This document shows, piece after piece, positions 16,669 through 25,282 of a stretch of 64,000 nucleotides of DNA. Position numbers and translations under genes: made by a program. Position 1 is the stretch's first letter. Each line of letters starts with the position of its first letter. Source of the DNA: G963665925 sp963665925 (lineage in GTDB: Bacteria > Bacillota > Clostridia > Peptostreptococcales > Acidaminobacteraceae); contig OY762511.1 in assembly GCA_963665925.1 (NCBI GenBank), positions 4,650,001 to 4,714,000 on the forward strand, given 5' to 3'. Under the pieces are notes generated by a model. It was not told the DNA's origin. It ran no database searches and saw only the letters and a list, made by a program, of their open reading frames with translations.

Positions 16669-18436
16669 AAGCTTGCCCCCCTTGTACTGGCAACTCGAGC
16701 ACCACCTTGGTATACATGCCTTCCTCGCTGTCGACGGACAGTCCGTAGGTTTCCCCATAGAGCAGCTTCAGCCTACGATTGACATTGTTCATGCCAATCC
16801 AGTGTCCATGACCATCTGCCTTCTCTTTTCGCAGACTTGATGCCTCAAGCCGATTTCGAAGTTCAACAAGAGCTGGTCTGGCAATGCCGCGCCCCGTATC
16901 TATGACCTCTACCAGCAGCACATCGGACTCTAGACGTGTGGAAATGGTGATTTTTCCCCTTCCAGCCTGTTTTGTCACACCATGCTCAATAGCGTTTTCA
17001 ACGATTGGCTGCAGTATGAGCCTTGGAACTAAAAGTGTTCTGGTGCTCTCCTCTACAGCCCACACCACCTCCAGCTGATCGCCAAGTCGATAATTCATAA
17101 TTGCCAAATAGCTCCTGACATATTCGAGTTCTGCGTCGAGTGGAATTCGACTGATATCGCTTGAGAGATTGCCTTCCATGACTGTGGACAATGCTGTGAC
17201 CATGTCACTGATTTCGGGAACATTGGCCAGCTGTGCCTTCCAATTTATTGTTTCCAGCGTGTTGAAGAGAAAATGCGGATTGATTTGTGCCTGAAGGGCC
17301 TTGACCTGACTTTCCTTACGATGCAGCTGCTCCTCATAGATGTTCTTCATGAGATGATCAATTTCCTCAGTCATGTCCTCAAGCGTCTCGGCTAGAAATC
17401 CTATTTCATCTTTTCTTCCAAGTGCATCGTGCACGACCGTTTTGCCTTCCTTATAGGCCTTCATTCGCTCTATTACAATGCGGATAGGTCCGGCAATATC
17501 CATTGCAACCATAGTTGACAACACACTGAGCAGAAGGATCATTGGAATGAGAATTGTCCACATCCAGTTTTGCAAGGCACTGAATTCCTTTGTCAGAGCC
17601 GACCTCGAAAAGGAGGAAAGCACCCTCCAGTTGGTCGGGCTCAAGGTCCTGTAAGATACAACCTGATCAATCTGCCTATTGGTTATGACGCCGCCTGTCT
17701 TTTCCAGTTTATCTGGCAGCAGGTCCAGCATAAGATGCGCTGTTTCGCCACTTTCCAAAACCGTACGCCCATCTTCGGTGGCAATCATGATGTTTTTAAG
17801 AATGTCCGACTGCATTTCACTGTATGTCTTTTGAAGGGGTTCCATATTGATCAGAATCACCATGAGGCCGATTTCATCATAAGTATCATTATCATTGATC
17901 AGACGCGCCAGATAAACATGTGTGTCGTCCCCGTCAGCATCCACCAGCCAGACAATACCACCCTCTTTCTCACGGGCTTTGGGCAAGAGCACTGCGTAGG
18001 GAACGATATCCTCTATGGTCGCCCGTCCGCTGCTTGCATCATAAGAATGTATCTGGCCATCCTGACTTATTACAGTGATAGACTGCACTGCATCGTAGGA
18101 AATGGCGCGCTTTCTGAGAACGTTCTTCAGGCGGTTAACCTTGCTATAATAATCATAAGCATCTCCACGACTTGCATTCAGCACATCATAGACCTCCTGA
18201 TCCATAAGCAGGTCCCTTGACAAAACAGCCACACCGCTCATATAGTCATTGATTCGAAGCTCTATATTTTTAAGCATATCCTGGGAAAGTGTCACTGCAT
18301 GGGTTTCCATAATGCTTTCTGTTTTTTTATAATAAATAAACCCCAAAAATATGAGTGGAAGCAGAACCTGAACATACATGAGCAGGAGCAGCTTGTATTT
18401 TATGGGCAGGTTTTTGTATCGTTCAAGAAATTTCAT
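16661..18436 (-). CDS. YesM-type sensor histidine kinase
   Basis: This 591-residue membrane kinase has a first membrane helix near 15-35, an extracytoplasmic Cache-like sensor region of about 240 residues and a second helix near 285-307. A HAMP segment and a His_kinase domain follow (AQINPHFLFNTLETINWKAQ, where the His is the phospho-acceptor), then an HATPase domain with ENAIEHG and DTGRG. The ATG overlaps the stop codon of the upstream binding-protein gene (ATGA), so the two are translated together. This suggests the kinase reads the state of that binding protein. The partner regulator overlaps its 3-prime end. Confidence 0.93.
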   Translation of the reverse strand: MKFLERYKNLPIKYKLLLLMYVQVLLPLIFLGFIYYKKTESIMETHAVTLSQDMLKNIELRINDYMSGVAVLSRDLLMDQEVYDVLNASRGDAYDYYSKVNRLKNVLRKRAISYDAVQSITVISQDGQIHSYDASSGRATIEDIVPYAVLLPKAREKEGGIVWLVDADGDDTHVYLARLINDNDTYDEIGLMVILINMEPLQKTYSEMQSDILKNIMIATEDGRTVLESGETAHLMLDLLPDKLEKTGGVITNRQIDQVVSYRTLSPTNWRVLSSFSRSALTKEFSALQNWMWTILIPMILLLSVLSTMVAMDIAGPIRIVIERMKAYKEGKTVVHDALGRKDEIGFLAETLEDMTEEIDHLMKNIYEEQLHRKESQVKALQAQINPHFLFNTLETINWKAQLANVPEISDMVTALSTVMEGNLSSDISRIPLDAELEYVRSYLAIMNYRLGDQLEVVWAVEESTRTLLVPRLILQPIVENAIEHGVTKQAGRGKITISTRLESDVLLVEVIDTGRGIARPALVELRNRLEASSLRKEKADGHGHWIGMNNVNRRLKLLYGETYGLSVDSEEGMYTKVVLELPVQGGQAYV

Positions 18437-19737
18437 TGTGTCACCCCCGAAGCCGGCACCTCTCCAAATATGCCGTCCAGCAGCATCTCCAAAGACATAT
18501 CTTCTTCAAAATAATGTATCCATCTACCGACGAAATCGTTTTCCCATGCGGTACGATCAACAATATGATCTACAGGTACAGAAATCTCATCCGCATTGAG
18601 AACCGCTCTACTTCCCACATCATTGAGGGATAGATCGGATGCATTCTTCACTTCAACGCTGCTGGCAAAGCCCGGTAGAACCGAAAATGCTACCACACTC
18701 TTTTCCGATGTCAAATACTTGAGAAAACGGATGGCTGCTTCCCGCTTTTCTTCATCCCCATAAGCCGTTTTGCTGATATGAAAATTACCATTTCCAATAC
18801 CATATATCATGCGATTCGACTGATCGCAAACCATTTTAGGTACAGAGACAAAGGCAATATCTTCGTTACCCATCATTTGTGTATCCATAAACCATGAGCC
18901 CTGAAAAATCATTGCGGCTTTACCTGACTTGAAAAGCTGATCACGCCCATAGTCATCCAACACAAGATAATTTTCAGGAAAGGCCTTCATCCCTTCAAGC
19001 GCTTTGGCAACCGTCATTGCCTCACCAGCACCATCATACAATTTTTGAACATCCCCCTTTGACAGGACGCCCTGGCTTGAAACCATCAGGTTCTGAATCA
19101 TAAAGCTGCCTTCTGGGGTCACATTGAATGCAATGGGAACAATGCCGCGGTTTCTCAGTCCTCTTACGGCTGCATAAAGCTCTTCTACAGTTTCTGGTAC
19201 CTTTACGCCATACCGCGCCATGATTGCTTTATTTACAAACAGTCCCTCATAAATCATCTCAAATGGAATACTATAGAGCGCTTCACTGCTCATGAAATTT
19301 TCCCGTACAGTCGGATTGAATGAATTTGCCCACACTGCATCTGCATCATAAACCCGTTTAAGGTCAGCGACTTTTCCGCGCTCAATAAGCACATCAAGGT
19401 CTGACCCTGGCCAAAGACCAAATACATCTGGCGGCTCATTGGAGGCAAATAGCGTTTTTAGGGTGTATAGAAAATCTTCACCCGCAAGAGACATATCCAC
19501 AACTTCAATGTCCGGATTCTCCCTATTGAAATCTTGGATCAGGGCTTCAATAATCACTGACTTCGAGTCAACGCCAGCCCAAGAGCTCATAAAATTGATC
19601 CGTACGGCTTCCTCCTCTTTGACTGCAGGAACAAAAACCGTGTTTGGACGAAGCACGTTAATCCCGTTTATGACCAGCACTGCTGCAAGTACGCCTATGA
19701 CGCACATAATAAACTTGCTTTTTATACGCTTATTCAT
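18433..19737 (-). CDS. Membrane-anchored sugar-binding protein, probable sensor partner of the kinase
   Basis: This 434-residue family 1 solute-binding protein has an N-terminal membrane helix (FIMCVIGVLAAVLVINGINVL) but no clear lipobox at the helix end, so it is probably tethered by an uncleaved helix. The mature part has the usual SBP features (FMSSWAGVDSK, a DVFGLWPGSDLD segment, AAIRFLKYLTS). It is the first gene of an operon with the kinase and regulator, and no permease is in that operon. A role in sensing rather than transport is therefore likely, as described for the XylFII-LytS-YesN xylose system. Sugar specificity is inferred from the neighbouring beta-glucoside operon. Confidence 0.85.
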   Translation of the reverse strand: MNKRIKSKFIMCVIGVLAAVLVINGINVLRPNTVFVPAVKEEEAVRINFMSSWAGVDSKSVIIEALIQDFNRENPDIEVVDMSLAGEDFLYTLKTLFASNEPPDVFGLWPGSDLDVLIERGKVADLKRVYDADAVWANSFNPTVRENFMSSEALYSIPFEMIYEGLFVNKAIMARYGVKVPETVEELYAAVRGLRNRGIVPIAFNVTPEGSFMIQNLMVSSQGVLSKGDVQKLYDGAGEAMTVAKALEGMKAFPENYLVLDDYGRDQLFKSGKAAMIFQGSWFMDTQMMGNEDIAFVSVPKMVCDQSNRMIYGIGNGNFHISKTAYGDEEKREAAIRFLKYLTSEKSVVAFSVLPGFASSVEVKNASDLSLNDVGSRAVLNADEISVPVDHIVDRTAWENDFVGRWIHYFEEDMSLEMLLDGIFGEVPASGVTQ

Positions 19738-19776
19738 AAAATCTCCTTGAGCATTTTCGAGTCTCCTATCCTTACT

Positions 19777-19782
19777 ATTATA
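19777..19782 (-). promoter_or_regulatory. Probable -10 element of the sensor operon
   Basis: TATAAT on the minus strand lies 40 bases before the binding-protein ATG. No good TTGACA is found at the expected distance. The bipartite motif instead begins 27 bases upstream, which fits a promoter that depends on an activator. Confidence 0.45.
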
Positions 19783-19808
19783 TCCTATTTGCAGGTCGTC
19801 TTCTCTGG

Positions 19809-19845
19809 ACTCTGTTGTCCTCTCGCATATTCAAAGTGCAACAAA
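19809..19845. promoter_or_regulatory. Bipartite motif copy B, probable YesN-type regulator site
   Basis: ACTCTGTTGTC-15-AGTGCAACAAA, the same pair of boxes as at 14956-14993. It sits 72 bases upstream of the sensor-operon start codon and just upstream of the -35 position of a TATAAT promoter, a typical place for an AraC-type activator. The flanks extend the inverted symmetry (TGGACT with AGTCCA). Confidence 0.6.
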
Positions 19846-19894
19846 GTCCATAATCCTGTGAATAGGGGCCTCTTAATGCTCCTTAATTTTACAT

Positions 19895-19926
19895 AAAAAG
19901 AAACGAGGCTGTTTTTCAGCCTCGTT
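19895..19926 (-). terminator. Terminator of the polyamine operon
   Basis: A perfect 10-bp stem AACGAGGCTG/CAGCCTCGTT with a five-base loop is followed on the minus strand by TTCTTTTT. It lies about 50 bases past the speA stop codon. Confidence 0.85.
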
Positions 19927-19976
19927 CTACAAATCACATTATAACTGAGTCATAACCGCTCAGTCGAAAATTATTA

Positions 19977-21422
19977 TTAACGGATAACCTTGATTGTTCC
20001 AAGTGTAACATCATCAATATCCGTAATCATTGTGTCTTCTGCCTTTAGGAACTCAAGATAGTCAATGACCTCATCCGTAATGAGTTCGCCCGGCGTCACC
20101 ACTGGAATCCCCGGAGGATAAGCCATAACAGATTCTCCGCTTATTCTGCCAGCCGCGTCCTTTAGGGCAATGATCTCCTTGCCCGCATAGAAGGCATCTC
20201 TTGGTGAAATTGAGAGTTCGAGTGCATGTGGCTTGCGTGCAACACATTGCTTCTTCTTTTCATTGAAGTAACGCTTAGAAATATCCTCAAGGGCCTTAAC
20301 AAATGCCTCGAGGCTCTCTCTGGAATCACCCAGGCTTACAATGGCCAGAATGTTGCCTGTATCTCCAAGCTCCATCTGAATGCCGTACTCGTCCCTAAGA
20401 ATATCGTATACCTTGAATCCTGTGAGTCCGAGGCCAGAAACGTTGACAACAAGCTTTGTCTCATCAAACTGATGTGTGCCTTCAGAAGCTTCAAGCTCCT
20501 TGCCAAATGCATACAGTCCGTCGATGGCATTGATTGCTGTACGTGCTTCTCTGCAGTGGTCAAGAACTTCGCTGAGCATTTCAGTACCGCGCGTCGCCAG
20601 ATTCTTACGTGCTACGTCAAGACTCGTCATCAGAAGATAAGAAGCACTTGTCGTCTGGTTCAGATTGATGATTTTACGAATATATTTGCGCTCGATTCTG
20701 TTTCCACGCATGAGCAGGGCTGATGACTGTGTCAGAGATCCCCCGGTCTTATGAAGGCTCACTGCCGCCATGTCTGCGCCTGCTTCCATGGCACTTACAG
20801 GCAGATCTCCATGAAAATGAAGATGCGCGCCGTGCGCCTCGTCAACAAGTACCGCCATATCGTGTGCATGTGCAACACGTACGATTTCCTTGAGGTCAGA
20901 AGCCGAGCCGTAGTAAGTCGGATTAATCAGAAAGACCGCTTTTGCTTCTGGATTTTCAACAATGGCGTCCAAAATCGCCTGCGTTTCCACACCCAGTGCT
21001 ATGCCAAGCTCTTCATGAAATACCGGTTGAACATATACAGGACGTGCACCAGACATAATCAGTCCGTTTGTTGCAGATTTATGAGCGTTTCTTGGCAGGA
21101 TGATCTTATCATTCGGGCCGCATACAGACATGATCATTGCCTGTACACCAGCACTCGTTCCGTTCACTAGAAAAAACGCATGATCTGCACTGTAGGTCTC
21201 AGCAAGAAGTGCCTCAGCTTCAGCAATGACACTCGTCGGGTTCCCCAAATTGTCCAGACACTTCATCGAGTTCACATCGACTTGAAGGACCGTATGTCCC
21301 AGAAATTCTGTAAGCTCAGGGATACCTTTCCCATGCTTGTGCCCAGGAACGTCAAATGGTATTACCCCTTCGCTATGATATGCCTTCACCGCATCAAGCA
21401 GCGGTGTGCGTAATTGCGTCAT
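19977..21422 (-). CDS. speA: Arginine decarboxylase SpeA (Orn/Lys/Arg decarboxylase family)
   Basis: This 481-residue PLP enzyme of the Bacillus SpeA type has an N-terminal PFDVPGHKHGKGIPEL motif and the PLP-pocket segment VLVDEAHGAHLHFH. The Schiff-base lysine lies in SLHKTGGSLTQSS (near residue 222), and a C-terminal domain has AYPPGIPVV. It converts arginine to agmatine, the first step of the pathway completed by the three genes upstream in the same operon. GAGGAGG lies ahead of the ATG, and the gene starts two bases after the speB stop. A lysine or ornithine substrate cannot be fully excluded from sequence, but the speB partner favours arginine. Confidence 0.9.
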   Translation of the reverse strand: MTQLRTPLLDAVKAYHSEGVIPFDVPGHKHGKGIPELTEFLGHTVLQVDVNSMKCLDNLGNPTSVIAEAEALLAETYSADHAFFLVNGTSAGVQAMIMSVCGPNDKIILPRNAHKSATNGLIMSGARPVYVQPVFHEELGIALGVETQAILDAIVENPEAKAVFLINPTYYGSASDLKEIVRVAHAHDMAVLVDEAHGAHLHFHGDLPVSAMEAGADMAAVSLHKTGGSLTQSSALLMRGNRIERKYIRKIINLNQTTSASYLLMTSLDVARKNLATRGTEMLSEVLDHCREARTAINAIDGLYAFGKELEASEGTHQFDETKLVVNVSGLGLTGFKVYDILRDEYGIQMELGDTGNILAIVSLGDSRESLEAFVKALEDISKRYFNEKKKQCVARKPHALELSISPRDAFYAGKEIIALKDAAGRISGESVMAYPPGIPVVTPGELITDEVIDYLEFLKAEDTMITDIDDVTLGTIKVIR

Positions 21423-21424
21423 AT

Positions 21425-22279
21425 TCAGCGCCTCCTCATGACAGCCAGCGTCAGTTCTCTAAGAACCTTGCACGCAGCAGCTGTTGAAGCTCCCGTCGGG
21501 TCATAATGCGGAGAAAGCTCCACCACATCGGCCCCTACAATATTAAGTCTACTCAGCAGACCCGTAATCTGCATCATTTCTTTAAAAGTAACCCCGCCTG
21601 GCTCAGGTGTTCCTGTTCCAGGAAAAATAGATGGGTCCATAATATCAAGATCTATTGTGACATAAACCGGCTTGTCACCCATAGCTTCCACAACAGATTC
21701 AAGGGTTTGTGCAGAAAACTTTTCCATGGTTGTATGCGCACTTGCAAATTCAAACTCAGTACGCTCACCCGAACGGATTCCAAACTGATAGATTCGTCCA
21801 TCTCCGAGAATATCATGTGCACGACGAATCACCGTGGCATGGGAAAAAGACTCATCCATGTAGTCTTCACGCAGGTCTGCGTGTGCATCAAAGTGCAGCA
21901 GCATGAGGTCAGGATATTTTTCAGCACTTGCCTTAATCGGACCATATGAAACAAGATGTTCTCCGCCCACCATAAGGGGTACCTTTCCATCTTCCAGTAT
22001 TTCTTTTGCCTTATCGTATAGCATTTCAAGACTGCGTTCCTTGGAGCCGAACGGTAAATCCAGGTCACCGCCATCATGAAGGGCATAGTCCGTCAAGTCC
22101 ATATCCATATACGGACTATAGGTTTCAAGACCATCAAATTCCGAACGCATGGCAGCTGGACCAAACCGAGTTCCCGGTCTGAAGGATGTCGTACCATCAA
22201 ATGGCGCGCCAAATACAACCAGCTCAGATGCTTCGTATGAAGCGTCAAAACCCATGTATGTCATCACATTAAGTGACAT
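21425..22279 (-). CDS. speB: Agmatinase SpeB
   Basis: This 284-residue ureohydrolase has all the binuclear manganese motifs: GGEHLVSYG, HFDAHADLR and TIDLDIMDPSIFPGTGTPEPGG (given in part). It hydrolyses agmatine to putrescine and urea. ATG at 22279 follows AGGTG with a six-base gap and starts just after the speE stop; a GTG three codons earlier is less well placed. Its position between speA and speE supports agmatinase over arginase. Confidence 0.94.
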   Translation of the reverse strand: MSLNVMTYMGFDASYEASELVVFGAPFDGTTSFRPGTRFGPAAMRSEFDGLETYSPYMDMDLTDYALHDGGDLDLPFGSKERSLEMLYDKAKEILEDGKVPLMVGGEHLVSYGPIKASAEKYPDLMLLHFDAHADLREDYMDESFSHATVIRRAHDILGDGRIYQFGIRSGERTEFEFASAHTTMEKFSAQTLESVVEAMGDKPVYVTIDLDIMDPSIFPGTGTPEPGGVTFKEMMQITGLLSRLNIVGADVVELSPHYDPTGASTAAACKVLRELTLAVMRRR

Positions 22280-22280
22280 T

Positions 22281-23141
22281 CTACACACCTGCTTCCACTT
22301 CAGAAATCATTTCACGCACAAAATTCGGAAGCATGAATGCGCCTTTGTGGAGATCAGTATTGTAGTAGCGCGTCTTAATGCCCAGTGCATTCCACTCTTC
22401 CACCCTGTCATTGTCTACTGGATCGATTCCCTTTGAGGCGAAACCAAACAGCCAGTGTCCAGATGGATACGTTGGAATGTGGAACTGATACGTCTTTGCT
22501 ACTGGGAAAATCTTGCATATTTTACCGTATGAACGCTTGAATTCACGCACATAGTTCGGATAGTATGGGCTCTCGCTTTGGTTTACAAGGATTCCCTTTT
22601 CAGTAAGACCGTCATAGCAGTCCTGATAGAATTCAGTCGTAAACAAGCCTTCCCCTGGTCCGATAGGATCCGTTGAATCCACAATAATCAGATCGTAGAA
22701 GTCCTTTTGCTTTTTAACGAATGCGACACCGTCTTCAAAGTACAGATTCACACGGGGATCATCAAGCTTTGAAGCTGTCTGTGGCAGGTACTCTCGACAG
22801 ACATCAACAACCATTTTGTCGATCTCTACCATATCTATTTGCTCAATTGACGGGTAGCGTGTCAGTTCACGTACCGTACCGCCGTCGCCAGCACCAATAA
22901 CCAGAACTTTTTTGATATCAGGATTCGATGCCATCGCAGGGTGAACAATCATGTCGTGATAAACGAACTCATCTTTTTCGTTGACCATCATCAGCCCATC
23001 CAGTGTGAAGAACGTTCCAAACTCCTCAGACTCAAATACGTCGATTGTCTGGAATTCACTTGCACCGCTGTAAACCTGCTTCTTAACCTTTATGCTAAAA
23101 CGAACGTTGTCCGTATGCTCTTCTGTGTACCATAGTTCCAT
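22281..23141 (-). CDS. speE: Spermidine synthase SpeE
   Basis: This 286-residue aminopropyltransferase has the usual order: WYTEEHTDNVRFSIKVK at the N-terminus, then GLMMVNEKDEFVYHDMIVH. The decarboxylated-SAM site follows (VLVIGAGDGGTVREL), then the catalytic aspartate in IVDSTDPIGPGEGLF. It joins putrescine with an aminopropyl group from decarboxylated S-adenosylmethionine, made by SpeD encoded 30 bases upstream. GGGGAG precedes the ATG. Length is normal. Confidence 0.96.
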   Translation of the reverse strand: MELWYTEEHTDNVRFSIKVKKQVYSGASEFQTIDVFESEEFGTFFTLDGLMMVNEKDEFVYHDMIVHPAMASNPDIKKVLVIGAGDGGTVRELTRYPSIEQIDMVEIDKMVVDVCREYLPQTASKLDDPRVNLYFEDGVAFVKKQKDFYDLIIVDSTDPIGPGEGLFTTEFYQDCYDGLTEKGILVNQSESPYYPNYVREFKRSYGKICKIFPVAKTYQFHIPTYPSGHWLFGFASKGIDPVDNDRVEEWNALGIKTRYYNTDLHKGAFMLPNFVREMISEVEAGV

Positions 23142-23170
23142 GTTAAAGCTCCCCTCGTGAAATCCTTTGA

Positions 23171-23593
23171 CTAAACTGCTTCCTCTTCAATCGGTTTGAA
23201 ATGGATTGGGCCTTCAATGCCTGCATAACGTCTGATTTTGTCAGTCATGCCTCTTGCCACTTCCATTGATTCCGAACGCTCAGACTTGAATACCTTCTCC
23301 AGATAATCGAATCCAACCCATGGATTGATTGTGTCGCCGCAAGTAAAGAGATCCACTGCTGCGTATCCAAATTCTGGCCAAGTGTGAATTGTCAGGTGCG
23401 ATTCTGCAATAATAACAGCGCCCGACACGCCCCATGGATTGAAGTGGTGGAATACACTTTCTACCACAGTCGCCTTTGCTTCTTTAGCTGCCTGAATCAT
23501 ATGCTCTTCAATCAACTTATGACTCTTCAGTATTTCCTCATCACAATTATAGTATTCAACCAGGATATGACGTCCCAAAAATTCCATTTTCAT
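23171..23593 (-). CDS. speD: S-adenosylmethionine decarboxylase proenzyme SpeD
   Basis: This 140-residue protein is of the short bacterial (class 1B) type. Autocleavage is expected at Glu-Ser in AESHLTIHTWPEFGYAA, which makes the pyruvoyl group from the serine. FTCGDTINPW follows as in the family. It supplies decarboxylated SAM to spermidine synthase. It is the first gene of the speD-speE-speB-speA operon, has a GGGAGGA ribosome site and is preceded by a long leader containing a foldable three-way junction. Confidence 0.95.
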   Translation of the reverse strand: MKMEFLGRHILVEYYNCDEEILKSHKLIEEHMIQAAKEAKATVVESVFHHFNPWGVSGAVIIAESHLTIHTWPEFGYAAVDLFTCGDTINPWVGFDYLEKVFKSERSESMEVARGMTDKIRRYAGIEGPIHFKPIEEEAV

Positions 23594-23623
23594 AATTAAT
23601 TCCTCCCTAAATTCAATCTTTCA

Positions 23624-23680
23624 ACAAGAGGCGTATTCATACGCCTGACCCATGTGGCTCATTTTGCGAGAGCCTCTTGT
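23624..23680 (-). promoter_or_regulatory. Structured speD leader, predicted three-way junction
   Basis: Three helices can be drawn in the untranslated leader: closing stem 24-29/75-80, hairpin 30-35/40-45 and hairpin 56-60/70-74 (all plus 23600). A 10-base single-stranded linker TGACCCATGT (plus-strand reading) lies at 46-55. No T-run follows, so it is not a simple terminator. It ends about 15 bases before the speD ribosome site and might control translation. I do not recognise it as a known riboswitch class. Confidence 0.45.
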
Positions 23681-23827
23681 CCGTAAGAAGAAACTCGCTC
23701 GATTTTGCACTTTTCCAAAACGACGATTTTTTTAACAGTTTTTCTTAGTTATACTAAACAGAATATATTATTTAAGTGTTATTATTAGAATTCTTATATT
23801 AACTAAGCTTTATGTTTACCAATACTA

Positions 23828-23855
23828 AATATACTCCGTTTTTGAAAAATGTCAA
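23828..23855 (-). promoter_or_regulatory. Predicted promoter of the speD operon
   Basis: TTGACA (23850-23855) and TATATT (23828-23833) on the minus strand are separated by 16 bases. Transcription would start near 23820 and give a leader of about 225 bases before the speD ATG. Confidence 0.55.
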
Positions 23856-23859
23856 TATA

Positions 23860-24280
23860 TACAGTGAAATTTTTAGATTATTTTTTGAATATAATCTCTA
23901 AAACCACTGATAATACTATCTTTACAATTATTGTTATTTAGAAATACAGCACTTGTAGCCATTGAGAAAAGCCGCTTTTATAATGAATACAATTTCTGAA
24001 ATTTTGCGATTTTTATAAAAATAGTCATTTTGTATACTTTTAGATTTTTACAATTTATATAATTACTAATACTAAATATTTAATGTTATTTATTGAGGTT
24101 TTTCCAATAGTGTTTAGGAATACAGTACTCAAACTTAAATATATGCGTTTAAAAAACGTTCATTTTTCAAGCTTTATGGGCTTTGCTGCTTCGCAGCTTG
24201 TCACTCGCAGATTTTTAGAGTTTTTTCAAAGAGCTTAAAGGGGGTTTTCACGCCCCTGTCTCATTGCGATATCTGGACAA
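23860..24280. other. AT-rich spacer with two repeated short motifs
   Basis: No gene is apparent in this very AT-rich stretch. AATACTAAATAT occurs twice (23820-23831 and 24069-24080). A second motif TTTAGRAATACAGYACT also occurs twice (near 23937 and 24114), in the same order. A small hairpin GCTGCTTCGCAGC lies near 24187. The stretch may contain a second upstream promoter or binding sites, or may simply be a decayed region. Confidence 0.4.
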
Positions 24281-24316
24281 AAGAAAAGAGCCCAAGGGCT
24301 TGACCTTGGGCTCTTT
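24280..24316 (-). terminator. Terminator downstream of nadE
   Basis: A perfect 13-bp stem AAAGAGCCCAAGG/CCTTGGGCTCTTT with a six-base loop lies about 40 bases after the nadE stop codon. On the minus strand the stem ends in TTTTCTT. Confidence 0.85.
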
Positions 24317-24357
24317 ATTGCTTCATTTATAATAGTACTTTCTAATTAAGTCACAGC

Positions 24358-25101
24358 TTAAAATGCTGGAGGCGCTGGCGGCATTACACGCTTATGCGCT
24401 GTTCTTGTGTGCATTCTTTCAATAACTGCCTTATCTTCATCTGAAACCGGCTTGCCTTCCAGATAATCGTCGATCGCATCATATGTGACACCCATCTCTT
24501 CTTCATCTGTCTGACCTTCCCATAGTCCTGCACTCGGTTTTCTATCTATAACAGACTGTGGGACACCCATATGTCTCGCCCATTCAAACACTTCACGCTT
24601 TGGCAGATTTGCAATTGGAAGAATATCCACACCACCATCACCATACTTGGTAAAGTAGCCAGTATGAACTTCTGCTGCATTGTCTGTCCCTGCAACCAGG
24701 TAACCTAAGTTGTTGGCAACCGCATATAGGGTACTCATACGCAGTCTTGCACGCAGGTTGGCGTCTGTAAGCTGGTGGTTTGTTGTCGTAAGCTCTGACA
24801 CTGCTTTTTCAATTTCGCCAAGCAGAACATCATGTGTTTCTGTCAGTTCCACTTCAATATATTTGATTCCAGCTGCGATAGCAACGGACGTCGCGTCTGC
24901 CTTGTCCTTTGGATTGCTCTTACAAGGAAGAATCACACCAAGGCTATTCTCTGGAAATGCACGTTTAATCAGGTTTGCAACTACCGATGAGTCAATGCCA
25001 CCCGACAGACCTACTAGAATTCCTTTGGTTCCAGACACTTCGACCTGTTCTCTAAGCCAATCTACGATTTGATCAATTTTTTGGTCTATTGTTTTACTCA
25101 T
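24358..25101 (-). CDS. nadE: Ammonia-dependent NAD synthetase NadE
   Basis: This 247-residue N-type ATP pyrophosphatase has the P-loop LVGLSGGIDSSVVANL near residues 26-41, LVAGTDNAAEVHTGYFTKYGDGG in the middle (given in part) and the KREVFEWARHMGVP and RKPSAGLW motifs. It amidates deamido-NAD to NAD. There is no glutaminase domain, so ammonia is the direct nitrogen donor. AGAGGTG precedes the ATG. It appears to be a single-gene unit with its own terminator. Confidence 0.95.
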   Translation of the reverse strand: MSKTIDQKIDQIVDWLREQVEVSGTKGILVGLSGGIDSSVVANLIKRAFPENSLGVILPCKSNPKDKADATSVAIAAGIKYIEVELTETHDVLLGEIEKAVSELTTTNHQLTDANLRARLRMSTLYAVANNLGYLVAGTDNAAEVHTGYFTKYGDGGVDILPIANLPKREVFEWARHMGVPQSVIDRKPSAGLWEGQTDEEEMGVTYDAIDDYLEGKPVSDEDKAVIERMHTRTAHKRVMPPAPPAF

Positions 25102-25204
25102 ACCGCACCTCTTTCAACAGTTTTATATGTATACAATATACTATTTGTGTACATATTTTTCAATACATACAGATCATGTGTATTTCTTTGACATTTCCCT
25201 AATT

Positions 25205-25253
25205 AGAAAAACGCCTTGCAGACGGTGGAATCCACCGCCAGTGCAAGACGTCT
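25205..25253 (-). terminator. Terminator of the CoA-binding / YigZ unit
   Basis: A long stem pairs ACGCCTTGCA with TGCAAGACGT and, inside it, GGCGGTGGA with TCCACCGTC (minus-strand reading). TTTTT follows on the minus strand. It lies about 30 bases after the downstream gene. Confidence 0.82.
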
Positions 25254-25282
25254 TTGTCTCATGAGTATTTTATCTAATACGA

